Source of the DNA: Ustilago trichophora
Lineage: Eukaryota > Basidiomycota > Ustilaginomycetes > Ustilaginales > Ustilaginaceae
Length of the DNA stretch: 64,000 nt
NCBI GenBank assembly: GCA_900323505.1
Contig: OOIN01000043.1
Span: 1,054,001 to 1,118,000, forward strand
Reading direction: 5' to 3'
The first letter of the stretch is position 1, and the number at the start of each line of letters is the position of its first letter. The notes under the pieces are model-generated. The model was not told the origin of the DNA. It did not search any database and worked only from the letters and a program-made list of their open reading frames with translations. The position numbers and the translations under genes were made by a program. Of this stretch, positions 9,751 to 21,480 are shown piece by piece.

Positions 9751-11178
9751 CTATAGCCCAAGCCCAACCCCAGCCAGCGATTCCTTGAAATCCCAGCATC
9801 TCAACGGCCCAACCCCAATATCCTCGCCTGCTACTCCCCTCGCCGGCACCTTGTATCCGAACCTAGCACTTATCGGATCGGCAAACCCGCCCAACCTCTG
9901 CTTTGTCTCTGGCAACAAGCCTTGCTCGGCCAAATAGTCTGTCATAGCAGCAGCGCCGCTGAGCGAGTTGAAGTGAACAGCCTCTGCTCTACTTTGGAAA
10001 CTTCCCTCCAGCATGAACGCTAGATGCCTCTGAATCAGAGCCGTATGGAGACCCCAGCTCGAAGCAAGGTTGTGGAAGAATCCAACGGCTTCCGTTGGCG
10101 TCTTTTCGTATCCGGAAAAGAGGGCGGGGTTCGCAAGAAGGCCTCTTGCGCTCATAGCTCCTCTGCAACCCGTATGCTTGCGATACTGTATCGCATCGCT
10201 CAACGTCCAAACATCACCATTTGCAACACAGGGGACCAACCCTCCACTGCCTCCATCGGCAAACTGAGCCGCATTACCACCCATCGATCCCCATCCAGTC
10301 CTGAATCCACATGCGTTGGCCGAGTCCACTGCAAACTTGATCGCGTCCAAATCGACCGGATGTCCCGCGGAACTTTGCCACCTGTTCCTTCCATGAATCT
10401 GCAATACAGAAGCGCCGGCGTGCAAAGCATTGCGGACAAGAGCATCGGTGAGTTTGAGATCCGGATCGACGCGAATCTTGACCGAAACACAGAAGGATTC
10501 GCCCATACGAGCTTTGACTGCGCGGACCATGTCCCGTACCGTTTCCGGTTGACGGAGGAGGTAGGATCCCAATTGTTCTTCGTAGGCCCACGGTTGAGGA
10601 CAGCCACAGTTGAGATCTACACCGTTGACAAAGCGGCCAATGAGCTCGGTGGCGTCGGCAAAGGGCGTGGGTGTGCTGGATGCGAATTGGGCGACGAGGG
10701 CTCCGCGAACGCGAATCTTTCGTTTGGATTGCTTTTGGTCGTGTGCGTGCGATTCTCTTGCCGTTTCACCGCTGGTCGAGCCTTCACCGGCACCTAGCTT
10801 GTTCGAAGAGAGGTCTGTTTCAGATTGTGCTTTGAAAAATCGCTGTGCAGACTCGCCAGCCTCCTCAACACCAGGGAGGAGCTCATAAGTGCCCCGCTCG
10901 TACTGGTTGGTGGAGAACTCGGAATTACGCGCTGCTTCCGTTCGGCTGAACTCTTTGGCCAGGATCATGGGTGTGGTGGTGATATGCGTCTCGTAGCGAG
11001 AGACAAGCGTACGAAAGGCCAGCTTCGAGTAGCGAACCATGGGCGCGCAAACGTTGAGCCCATGGAAGGCGTCCAGTAGCAGATGGGGCGGTAAAGAGAC
11101 TGCTTCGGGGTCGTAGCTCGGATAGGTGGCTATTGATGGGTTGACATCGTGTGCTGGGGATCCTTTGAGACCTGACAT
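9751..11178 (-). CDS. dus4: tRNA-dihydrouridine synthase Dus4-type
   Basis: 475 residues, single exon. The FMN-binding TIM-barrel start reads NVCAPMVRYSKLAFR (near residue 42), the form typical of Dus4 rather than Dus1, 2 or 3. The active-site loop is VDLNCGCPQPWAYEEQ, with the catalytic Cys at about 193. Phosphate/FMN-binding pieces follow: SVKIRVD, LQIHGRNRWQ, VPCVANGDVW and GAMSARGLLANPALF. Dus4 reduces uridine to dihydrouridine in the tRNA D-loop (positions 20a/20b) with NADPH. A Ser/Lys-rich insert at about residues 105-155 between two core strands is longer than in yeast and looks disordered. The start ATG at 11178 precedes the conserved core by 40 residues. It is convergent with asf1, with 243 bp between stops. 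Confidence 0.92.
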   Translation of the reverse strand: MSGLKGSPAHDVNPSIATYPSYDPEAVSLPPHLLLDAFHGLNVCAPMVRYSKLAFRTLVSRYETHITTTPMILAKEFSRTEAARNSEFSTNQYERGTYELLPGVEEAGESAQRFFKAQSETDLSSNKLGAGEGSTSGETARESHAHDQKQSKRKIRVRGALVAQFASSTPTPFADATELIGRFVNGVDLNCGCPQPWAYEEQLGSYLLRQPETVRDMVRAVKARMGESFCVSVKIRVDPDLKLTDALVRNALHAGASVLQIHGRNRWQSSAGHPVDLDAIKFAVDSANACGFRTGWGSMGGNAAQFADGGSGGLVPCVANGDVWTLSDAIQYRKHTGCRGAMSARGLLANPALFSGYEKTPTEAVGFFHNLASSWGLHTALIQRHLAFMLEGSFQSRAEAVHFNSLSGAAAMTDYLAEQGLLPETKQRLGGFADPISARFGYKVPARGVAGEDIGVGPLRCWDFKESLAGVGLGL

Positions 11179-11271
11179 CTTTGCTATGGATCAGAGCTGG
11201 ATCAAAGTGGCCCAGATTGGTGAGGATAGGAGCGAGAGTACAGGAGGTGAGGTCGAGGAGGTTGGAAGAAA

Positions 11272-11694
11272 TGCATGTATGCAGGTGAGAAAGGCAAAAT
11301 TCGTGTTGGTCCGAAAGCCGAACTTTCCAATCCTCATTTTCCGAATGTGTGAACCTGGAAGGCCTAACATCAAATATTTGAGCCTGACCTTTCCTGCGAC
11401 CGCCGCAGGCTGTCAGTCATCAACATCACCACCAGCGGCAACGGCAGCAAGATCCTGCAATTCACCTTCGATGCCTCCTTCACACTTCCCAAAGATCTTC
11501 TCGTACATTCCTGTGCCAGCTGCGCTAATGCATCGGAGCATCTTACCAATATCTAAGTCACCCAACTAACTCAGCTCGGTCTCATCTCGGGCTTGGCCAA
11601 GACAACCGCCCTCTTGATCATCGATACACACAACCCCTTTTCACAAACGTCACTGCCACGTGGGGACCAAGCGGTGCTTGCCACGAGGACATGA
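11272..11694 (+). CDS. Possible short spliced gene, unrecognised
   Basis: Two nearby stretches read like real coding sequence although no long frame spans them. Segment 11409-11502 translates to VINITTSGNGSKILQFTFD plus a short tail with C/G-ending codons. Segment 11575-11694 gives LGLISGLAKTTALLIIDTHN and ends at a TGA. A 72-nt intron (GTACAT donor at 11503, CTAAC branch-like site, CTCAG acceptor) joins them in phase. The 5' side can join an ATG at 11272 through a GTGAGA/GCCGCAG intron, but a start near 11195 with another donor is also possible, so the first exon is uncertain. The product would be about 70-85 residues. I do not recognise the family. A decayed gene is the main alternative. 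Confidence 0.3.
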
Positions 11695-11944
11695 ACAGGC
11701 TTTGCATTGCAAGAAAGAGGAAAGAGGTGGTGTGACCCTTTCGCAAGCGGGGTTTCAAGTAGATGTATATTGCTGGTCTCGCAAGCGGAACGGAAGTCGG
11801 TACCGCGGTCTACCAAAGAGAAGGATGAGCCTGGGCATGTATTCCGCTGAATTGTTGGCTTGTGTACTGTATTCCTAAGCTTATTCCGCTTTACCAGCTC
11901 CGACGTGTGGAAGAACAAGAAAGAGGCCAAGAGCTCCGCTCGAA

Positions 11945-11959
11945 GGGGGGGGGGGGGGG
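11945..11959. repeat. G homopolymer, 15 nt
   Basis: An uninterrupted G run in non-coding DNA. Such runs are rare and can form quadruplex-like structures. Confidence 0.85.
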
Positions 11960-13577
11960 AGAAAGTTTTGAGCTCAGCTTGGATGGCGAAGATATTTCCG
12001 GTAAGGAGAAGGGCGGAAGTGACGGCGCTCTTTCACACAATGTCCTTGATATGCGGTGTGAAGGTGGTGCTGTGGGATTATCGGAAACAGGACGGTGTTG
12101 GTATGACTCGAGAGATGTCTTTAGCTTCGAGACTTGATATCGAATCCAAGCTAAAGGTCGACCGGCCTGTATGCTACAGAGTATCGCGCGAGAGCATCTC
12201 TCCCAATCCTTTTCTGCTCTGCAAAAGGTGTTCCTCGACAGGGAAGCTGATTCGAGCTGTCGAGAGAAAACATAATTCCCACGCTGTTGCAGCGAACACG
12301 ATAACCCTGACAGCCAATCCCGCAACGTCCAAGAAGAGGGAAAACAGAGATAAATCGGAAGCGTCCGACAATTGCGCTCACGGGGTGAGCGGCTACTTTT
12401 TTTTCAGCACCCTACTGAAAAGGCTCCGACCTCTTGGTCATAAAGTAGTACTGTAACACACTTTGGCTTGGCGTTGATTCTCACTTAGCTAAGCGAGCGA
12501 TGCAGGTCATAGAGTCGGAGTTGATGTTGCACAGACATGTTGCAGTGCAGTGCTAAACACGCCTTTTCGAAGAGGTCGAAAAAGAAGAGGTCTCCACCCT
12601 GTGCAGACATCGGGAATGCAAGGCCTAGCACAGCAGAGACACTAGTTAGGGTGCATGAACCAGGGTTTGACAGCACGATATTTTTTATTTGCTAAATTTT
12701 AGAAAAATTACCGTCGAACGAGGGTCTAGACCGCGTCTTTTTCACCAGAATTTCAGCAGCAGCATCCTCAGCAAAGCACTTGCTCTGGAGAACCCCGATT
12801 TTTGGATGTCGTGTGGCTGTCCTCCTCATTCATTCTCTTCCATCAAACACAGCTGTCACAAGATGTCGAGCGCCAGACTGACCGATTGGAAGTCGGGCAT
12901 CCTTTTGTTTTCCCCGAGAAGAATTGAAAAGTTGAGAGTTTTTGCTAGTCCGCTCGGAGTCCACCACCCTTGCTCTCCGAGCTAGAGTATGCTGAGCTTT
13001 GATCCGGAAGTCAACGAGAAACAAGAGCTGATGCGACACCTAGCTTGGCTCCAGAGCAAAAGCATCAACAAGAATCATGAACGACGTACGTGTGGCTTCT
13101 GTCTTTCAAATACTAAAAAAAAAGTCGGTGTCTCGTCGGGAATCGTTACGTACGAGCTACTTCCATCCTCTATTCTTCATTCCGAACGTGGGAAAAGCCT
13201 CGCTGCAGAGGATGCTTCTTCATCGTGGCTTGCAGAATCGCTCTGCTTGATTCGTTTTTGCGCGTATGCCCGACTGTCACAAATGTATAGTTACCTGTCC
13301 AAGCTGATGTCGATGCGGGGAAGACTCACGGAGAAGAGACGGGGGAATACAAGCAAAGCAAAGCAAGCCCGGATGCATGCATGAATTCTCGCTTCCCAGC
13401 TCGTATAACACGAAGCCAATCCAACCCACGGCTGGACGACGTACACCATGAACCTCTACCCAACTCAAAAGCGCCAAAGAGAAAGTGTGGGAGAGAGATT
13501 GTGACATGAGTCATCCAATAGCAGGAATGCTGCACGCAACCTCGTTCTCAAGGGGGGCTTGAAGGGGGGCGTACTGT

Positions 13578-13603
13578 ACACACACACACACACACACACA
13601 CAC
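13578..13603. repeat. CA dinucleotide microsatellite
   Basis: About 13 units of AC inside the gene-poor region. Confidence 0.9.
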
Positions 13604-16600
13604 GCCAGAAAGAGAGGCGCTGATTCGACCCGTCTCTTTGTGTTGCATTGCATTATTCGCAACAAGGTGGAAAAAAAATTCAGCCTCACTCTGTGAAGCT
13701 GCCGTGTGTATAGGGTGGTCTCGACTTTCCTTTCGGTCAATTCGCAATTTGAAATTCGCCTAGAGGCTTCCTTTGCAAAGCATGATCCCGGAGGAGGTGA
13801 TCGAAAAGCAAGTCCGGCGACCGAAAACTCGGACTCGGACTTTTGTGGACTCCCAACCTCTTTTGTTTTGTTTTGTTTTCCTTTTGGGTACAGGGCAGCG
13901 CGCATTTTGGACAACCATAGCTGGACTCGAGAGGATGCCAAGAATGACCGCATTCCAACTCCGCGCACGCTAGCAACAACCGATCACCTGTTTCTCTTCC
14001 CTCGGTTTTCTTTGGTCACCACCACCACCCTTCCTCCTTAGCTGATCGCTGAAAGCTTTCTTTCCTCAGCAGGAGAGGCAAGGTCTGGATCTCTTATCTT
14101 ACCGTCACGTTACACAAGCTCAGCCTCGGCTACCCTATCCCTGATCTACGCTCTCGCTTGGGACGACGATCGAGCATCGCTTGCTGGGACAGAGTGGATG
14201 TGTGCTCCGCCATCCCGTCCCGCCAAACTTGGCCGGGGCAAAAAAAAAAAAACAATGTGTGTGCGGGGAACCTTGGCTCATCTGCGGTACCGGTCATGGT
14301 TTTGGATGGTACTGTAGCTCAATGAGAAAGATACAAAAACGGGGAGCAACGGGAGGTTGGTCGATTGGAGATTGATTTGGTAGATGGTTGTACGACAATG
14401 TTTCGACCTGTGTGCGCAATCATCTGATGATGTTGCCCAGCTGGTACATATTCTGTGTTTCACTCCCCAGTCGATGAAGATGCACTTCGCAAGGATCAAT
14501 GACGATACAGTATATTGGTCTCGCTCTTTTCTGGCCCCTTTTCTGTGCGACTGAAATGAATTGGAAATCGAGGTCAACAAAAGAAAAAAGAAGAAAAAAA
14601 AAAAAAAGGTTAATTTGCAAAATTGAGCATATCCGACCGACCCACCAACATGCGGCAGTGTCAGAGCGGGGTTGAAGCAGCAAGCAGCAGCGGCAGAATT
14701 TATGCGTGCCTGAGACTTCCTTTTCTTTTTTCTCGGATCGGAAGCTCGCGAGACTTTTGACCAAAGTCCGTTTTCAACGCTCCAACAATTCGCCTGTTAC
14801 AGTATTTCCATCCACCCGTCCGCGCTCGTAGCTCAAAAGTCCATTGCATTTCTGAACCAACTTATACAATACTGCAGGATGCCAAGAAATATACGAAAAC
14901 AGGTCCTCGACATTGTTTTGGAACCACAAAGCTGGCAGCTCGTCCAAGATCGGACGATACCGGATCGCCTCAGACAGGGTCAGAAGTGATTCACCAAAAA
15001 TGGGTGGATGTGTGGCGCGTTCGAGAGGGAGCTACACAGTTCATGTACATGGCCTTCGTTCTGCACCTCTATGCTATGCTTGCGATCGAGCTTGGTGACT
15101 GATAGATGCGGAGAGATATTCTCCAGGAATCGTTTTTGTTTTTTTCTTGTTCCCGGTGCAGCTGAAGCGAGAGAAACAGCGCACAATGTCATGAAGACCA
15201 GAATACAGGAGATCATACGAGGAAAGAGGCGGCTCGGTCATGGAATGCTGTAGACAGGATGGAAAGGGAAGGATGCATGATCTAGGCGAGGAGTAGCGGA
15301 CGGATGGACACAAAAGGGAACCAATCGGAACGCTTTTTTTCAGACGTTTTGCACAGCAGCATATCCGATCGCCTCGTACAAGCCACGAGGTTCGGCTAAC
15401 CGACGTGCAGCTTGAATGACAATTTCACAGCCTTGCGTGCTTTATTTATATTTTTTTTTTTAATTTTTTTTTTAATTTTTTTTTGGAGTCCCGCAAAACC
15501 CTAAATTTCGCTCTCACGCTATCACACCAACCCAACGAGTGGTACCTCCATCTCACAACACCGAGATCAAGCGCTGTCGAAAAATCCAAACAGAAATCCG
15601 GAAAGCGGACCCAAGTTGGTATTTACGCAGTCAATCCGCCTGCCAGTAATATCATCGAACGCATCTCTTGGTCTACTGGAACGATCAGGAATGGCATGTG
15701 AGATGGAGACAGAGTGGAGAGAGAGAGAGAGAGAGCATACGTCCATTTTCGATTCAGTCAACATGACAACCGGTGTAGTCTGCTGATCGAGCATCTCACA
15801 CTCACACACACTTCCTCTCTCCTACGTCTCTTTCTCAGATTATGAACGGCGAGCTTCACTCAAATGAGTCGCCGAAGCTGTTCTGTGAGGGGCCCAAACA
15901 GGAAAAAAAAACCAAAAAAGCTTAATTCGGTCAAAGAGCAGAGTGAGGCTGACTCAAAAACAAGTGTCGCTCATTCCGGTCCATGGCGATCGGGCTTGGT
16001 CACCCGTTCTGTTTCGAAAGCATAGCCTATGTCCACCACTTGTAAGGAGGCCACATGCACGTACGACTGATGGTGCTGCTGCAGGAGAAAGAACGCCGCC
16101 CTGTAAAGAAATAATCCGGCACAACGCCAACGAGAGGCGTCGAGCCTGGTGTCAGCAGCAGCAAGGCTGGGACTGCAGACGCGCGGCCTACAGAACATTC
16201 ATCCTCCTTCTCCTCCTCGTCTGTCATTCATCGTCCCTTTTTCTACGTTCGCAAGAAAGAAAAGGGAACAAAGGGAAGCGAGAGATCACGGGAATGAGAG
16301 AAGCTCCTCCATCTTTCATCGACATCCACATCCAGCTCGACTTTCTCAGCCACACTCAACGCAGAGATGGGACTCTTTCACTGATGGCAGCACTTATGCT
16401 TTGAATTTCAATTTCTTAAAAAATAGCGATTTTCTCACAACTCAGGAATGACAACGCCGCTCCGCTCCTGGTGTTGGCAACTAAGAAAAGTCAGGGTCTG
16501 GATCTTTGTTCCACACACCCGTCTCGCCAAAAGACCAAGAAAAGGAAAAGAAAAAAAAGTTTCACCCCTCACTTCCTCACACTCTCAAAGCTACAGGATC

Positions 16601-16726
16601 TCTACTAGTGTGCTCCATCACCTGCACCTTTGCAGCTTGAATCCTGACAGGCTCGTGGCGCTGAGCATGAGCATGAGCATGCTTCTGTTGCAGCTCTCTT
16701 TTCGGACTCGCTTATGCCACGACTCT

Positions 16727-16729
<3 letters not shown>

Positions 16730-16765
<36 letters not shown>
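16730..16765. repeat. T homopolymer, about 36 nt
   Basis: An uninterrupted run of T after a CTCTCT stretch, in the gene-poor region. Confidence 0.9.
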
Positions 16766-16766
<1 letters not shown>

Positions 16767-18091
16767 GGCTTTCAGCGACACTGTTTCCCCTCACCTCCTT
16801 TCTCCTTGCTCGACTTTGTTTTCCAAATTGGGTTTCGGGCTTGGGCTTGCATCGTCGTTCATGCCCGCCTCTTTGTGAATGAGAGCAAAAGATGAGATGC
16901 ATGAATATCATGATGCACTCTCTTCTTTGTTTCCACTCTCCTAACAGAGAGCAACGTGTGGCGTCCGAGTGGGTCCCTAGCAATTCATGCTCCGACAGCA
17001 TTGGCGTCTTGCGACGACGACGATAAGACATCCTCGCTTGTCTCGCTGCGGTGTTGAGCTGACCAAGCCTGTGCAAAATAGAAAAAAACAAAAAAAATAA
17101 AACAAAAAAACAAGATCGATTGCGTTCAGCGTAAGAGTCGGAACGCAAACGCAAGCACGGCTGCACGGCTGAGCAGCCATGCAGCACACAGCAGCCTCGC
17201 TCTCCTCCTCACTCCTCGGAGCGGGTTCACGTCCAGCACATCTCCTCCTCTCACAATACACCACACAACAAGAGGCTGAGCATCTCTTCAAACTTGCGTT
17301 CCTCTTGCGCCTCAACCCTGCACCTGTCGCAACACTCGATCCGCAGCTACCCGAACGTGCATCCAGATCTTTGGCACCCCCTTCCTCACAGCCTCCTTTT
17401 CCCCAAATCTGGATGAGGCTTCGATGCACTCTGCACGTTCAACCCTTCGCCGCACTGTACGAGAGCCGTGAACAATGATAGGCGGAGAAAACGAACGATT
17501 GGAGGAGAATGTCAACGTGTGTGTGCGTATCTCAAGATTTGGTTACACAGAGAGAGCGAATATGCCGCAGGTTGGAGAGCATCTCACCTCGGCTGTGCAA
17601 GTCTGATGGGATTTTTGGGTCTCTGCCAAGTTCCGTGTCAAATGGGCGCTCGATGCAGCCTGTACCAACCCTGCACCTGTCAGCAGGAAGGGGGCTTGGA
17701 TTGATACTCCGATTTCAGACGCTCTGTGTCCGTTTGTTGTTGTGTACGCTTTACTTCGGAATCTCAGCAGCGTCCTGCCACAGGTGTCGGAGCCCGCCCT
17801 GTTCATGTGGGTCTGCCTGCCAGCCAGCTCTCTTTTTCTTTCATGCCAAAGTGATGTCGTCCTCAAGGTGGGAAGAGGAACACGACGAGTAGGAGGACGA
17901 GGAGCAGCCCTGTACAGCGCAGCACGTTTGCCTCGATTCCACTGCTGCGGTCGGGTCGCTGCTCTTTTCCTCTCCCCTTCCCTCTGCCACTTTTCATGCG
18001 CTCTTCCCTGCCTCCCTGATTCCTCCGTCCCATATGCAAGCTCAGCTAGACATACTTAAACAGCAAAGTTTTCCGCAGATCTTTGTACCAT

Positions 18092-18116
18092 CCCCCCCCC
18101 CCCCCCCCCCCCCCCC
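18092..18116. repeat. C homopolymer, 25 nt
   Basis: An uninterrupted C run about 270 bp before the Zn2Cys6 start codon, in the probable leader or core promoter. Confidence 0.9.
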
Positions 18117-18388
18117 GACCACTATCTTTCCCCCTCCACCGTCGATCATCCCCTCAAAGCCTTCCTCTTTCCTCGGAATCCATCCTCAGCCTGCCACTAC
18201 TCTGGCATCTTCGATTGCTCCTCACAACGAGCGCCTCTCACCGTTCCTTTCCTTCCTTCGATGCACCTTCAGCATACCCCACTCTTCGGACGGTGACACA
18301 AGCTGAGGGCGAACGTGCAACAATCTTAGCCTAGCCTTCTCTCTCTCCTTCATTCTCTCGCGAAAGAATTCTTTTTCTCACACACACG

Positions 18389-18600
18389 ATGTCGTCGATT
18401 CAGCCGTACCAAGGTGGTTGGATGGGTGAAGCCTTTAGCTACACCTACGATCATGGACAGCTCCCCTACCGCACCGACATGTATGGAGCTTCGACGTCGT
18501 ACGTCCAGCCCCACTCTCGAACCATTTCGCGCCCCCGCGTCAACATGGCTTGCAAGCACTGTCGTCAGAGGTAAGCACCTCCGTCCCCATCGCATGACTT

Positions 18601-18631
<31 letters not shown>

Positions 18632-20162
18632 ATAATCTCGATGGCGCGTCGCCATGAATCTTCTTGACTAACTTTCTCATTCTAAATTTTTTTTCTCACT
18701 TTGTTCTGATTGTCATCTCCACAGGAAGGTCCGCTGCGATGGCAAGAAACCCAAATGTAGTCTCTGCACCCGTCTCAACCGACCTTGCGACTACGTCAAG
18801 GTGACCGCCGAGGAGAACGCTGTTCTGCGCGACAAGAAACGCCAGTCCAAAGCGCGCAAGAATGCCGAACAAGAAGCTGCGCGTGTCAACTTTCACAAGC
18901 ACGACACGTTCCCCGCCTACCATCCCTACCACACCAGCACCACCAGCACCACCAGTGCGCACCGCAACAGCTTCAGCGCTACCGATGACAACACCAACAA
19001 CAGAGTCGTTGGTGGTATTGGACTGCTCGCACCTCCTCTTCCCCCACAAGCCAGTGCCAGCGCTGGAAGCGCGTCGAGTGTTCTCCAACCCTACACAGGC
19101 TACGATGGTAGGTACGCAACATCGAGCAGCAGCACCGCCGCCTCCGCCAATGCGCTGTTTGATGTAGGCGCCGGACTGAGCGGCAGCAGGAGGCCTTCGT
19201 TGACCTCTTCGGCGGTGGCACGCAACATGACCAATGGCGGTAGTTATGCCTACCCGCGCAAACAGAGCTTGGAAGGATACACTCGTGCAGCCGAACCTCG
19301 ATCGCGATACGACACTTTTATCGGAGGCGGCAACAACAACAACAACACTTCTTCCTTCTCGTCCGCTGAGTCGACGAGCTTCAATGCTGCCAACGATGTG
19401 GGTCTCAGCATGGTCACCCCGACTACAACCACGAGCATCCCTCTGGAGAGCGCGCACGTCTTTCCCTCGGCTCAATCACACACGTTTCGCACCCCGGAAC
19501 CTAGCGACAAACCTTACCGCTACTACCTGGGAGGAGCATCGGCATTCGTCCCTCACCCTTGCTCGTCGTCGTGCGAGTCGTATGAACAGCCCTCGCCTAC
19601 CTACCCTGCCTATCAACCCGGAAACAACAGCAACAACGTGGGAGGCTACTTTGATTACCCCGGAGGAGCACGCGAACGTAGCGCCACACCGCCGTATGAA
19701 ATCAACCCCAACCTCCACAGCGTCAGCGTTTCGCCATCCAGCGTTGCCAGCCCCACGTCGTACCTGAACACCATGCCGGGCTTGGAACGGGCTCCCTCAA
19801 GCACGGGATCGGGCGCATCGGCTTCTCCTGCCAGTCACAATACTGGAGGCATGAGTCCTGGCATTCACGACGAAGCTTCTCTCTGGTCTTCTACTGGCGG
19901 TCACGTCACCGCTGCTGTCGGTAGCGGTGGTATGCAGAACGGTGCCGGTGGATATGTACAGAACCATTCTTTCGGCTACCGTCACCAAGGATACCACGAG
20001 GATGCAGTCAGGAGCGCAGATCAGAGCTTTGTCAGCAGCGCTCCTGGTGACGACGCCAACACTTCGGTCGAGAGCTGGACCCACGCAGTCCCACTATCGG
20101 CCGGTGCCACTACCAAAACTTGGGATCCCGTAGTCGCACTCTACTCCAGTGCAAGCATCTAA
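18389..20162 (+). CDS. Zn2Cys6 transcription factor with intron inside the zinc cluster
   Basis: Two exons, 18389-18570 and 18725-20162, with a 154-nt intron (GTAAGC donor, CCACAG acceptor). The product is 539 residues. The Zn(II)2Cys6 cluster is at residues 55-82 (CKHCRQRKVRCDGKKPKC then SLC and PC). Cysteines 55, 58, 65, 72, 75 and 82 give spacing CX2CX6CX6CX2CX6C. The intron cuts the Arg61 codon in the middle of the cluster, so the domain exists only after splicing. A basic segment (RDKKRQSKARKNAEQEAA) follows. The rest is Ser/Thr/Asn/Tyr-rich low-complexity sequence with no recognisable middle homology region, suggesting a disordered activation domain. The 6.7 kb of upstream non-coding DNA resembles the large control regions of developmental regulators (inference). 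The target genes cannot be inferred. Confidence 0.88.
18603..18630 (+). repeat. CAT trinucleotide repeat in the intron
   Basis: About nine tandem CAT units just after the 5' splice site of the Zn2Cys6 gene intron (18571-18724). Confidence 0.9.
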
Positions 20163-21480
20163 CCTTCCCAAAAAGAAATTCGGCAAACGATACCCCCCCT
20201 CCCCCCTCTCCGGAACACCAACCACCAACGCCCCGACCATCTCTCTCTTTTTTCAAGTCTTAATGTTTTATTAGTATATCCCCCCTCCCTTGCGCCAACT
20301 CCAATTGTCAGAGTACGGTGCTCAACTATCGATATCACCCTCTTTTCCTCCTCCCTTGACACGACCCAATTGATGGGATTGTTCGTGAAGGTTAGTGTCT
20401 CGCGCATTCGCATTTGTTCCGTCAGTCTAGTCTTGTCTTTGTCGCTCGTTTGTTCTCTTTGCAATTTGGATACCTGTTGGCCGGTCAAAAGTGAAAAGAT
20501 GGGTGATGTTCAAACGAGTGGTTTCGGCGCATTTGGTCTTTCTTGGCTGTTGAAATGGCTTCGTTCTTGGCACCAACGGTTCAGCAAGGTGATACAATGC
20601 ATTCTCGGCGACGGCTTGGAGAAAGCGTCACGGATGCGGGTATGAGCATGAACACGAATATGGGCTTCCAAAGTTGGACGCAAGGTGCAACACTCGTTGA
20701 CATGAAACATCATACGCTGGCTGAAACAAGTCACAGAGGCATCAGCATTGCTGTCCTTAGTCTGGAGAATTCAAGCCCAGCTGTGACGCACTTAGAGGAT
20801 GAAATCGAACTGGGATCATCGACTCACGAAAAACCTTTGTTGCAAGTGCATACGTTCGACCTCACCAGTCACACGAGACAGACACGGAGCGATATGCAAG
20901 ATGCATCTGGCGCCGCTACACATTCCCCACGTGTGCTTCAAAGCTGATGAGCAAACAAGCTCAATCAACTGCGCACACCAAGCTGTACTGTACACCATCC
21001 AAAACGTATGACGTTCAAAGAGGTGACCCTTAGCATCGTCAAACAAGACATCCCGCTGTGTGTAGCGCTGATCAGGAGTCACCATCCTTGATGAGATGCT
21101 GCACGCTCTCAATCGGAGACAGTATGAGGAAAGGACCTCTGCGATCGGCCATCAAGATGAGGCGCGACTTCCCATCAGCAGCAGTCTGAGATGCTGTATG
21201 CCGCCGATCCAAAGCGGCAACATTGGACGATGGTATTGCGCCTACCATCTCTCGCGCTTGCTGCGACACACAAACTATGCTTGTTGCTCAACGTGACCTT
21301 CGATGAACCCAATTGCAATCATATTTCCGAGAAACATCCGGATACGCACACTGTCACACACATCATTTGAAGGATCCAGGCCAAAAAAAGTGTGTAGGAT
21401 TGCGACAAGCACTCAAAAAGGTGATGACATTACCAAATCGCGTATGGCAATAAGGAAGGGGGTACGCAATTTTTTTTTGT
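20163..21480. other. Convergent intergenic region, 1.3 kb
   Basis: This lies between the stops of the Zn2Cys6 gene and eIF5A. The first 200 bp are C/T-rich with TTTTATTAG, probably 3' UTR. A 135-codon frame at 20543-20947 shows no family signature and mixed codon use, and is not called. A T8 run sits immediately 3' of the eIF5A stop. Confidence 0.5.

Larger units (their letters stand above)
11695..18388. other. 6.7-kb gene-poor region upstream of Zn2Cys6 regulator
   Basis: I find no frame with a recognisable domain and no convincing exon chain on either strand. The open frames are short and biased by simple repeats. The stretch contains a G15 run (11945), a CA run (13578), AT-rich T tracts (15444-15484), a T36 run (16730), a C25 run (18092), and several pyrimidine-rich stretches. 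The final 400 bp are C/T-rich with CACACACG just before the start codon, as expected for a leader. It is by far the longest gap here and may hold a long promoter, an upstream leader with introns, or non-coding RNA. Confidence 0.5.

Noticed and set aside
13465..13968. 167-codon minus-strand frame in the gene-poor block
   Set aside because: Passes through a CA repeat and lacks GC3 bias or family motifs.
20543..20947. 135-codon frame between the Zn2Cys6 gene and eIF5A
   Set aside because: Inconsistent codon use, no domain, and it lies in a convergent 3' region.
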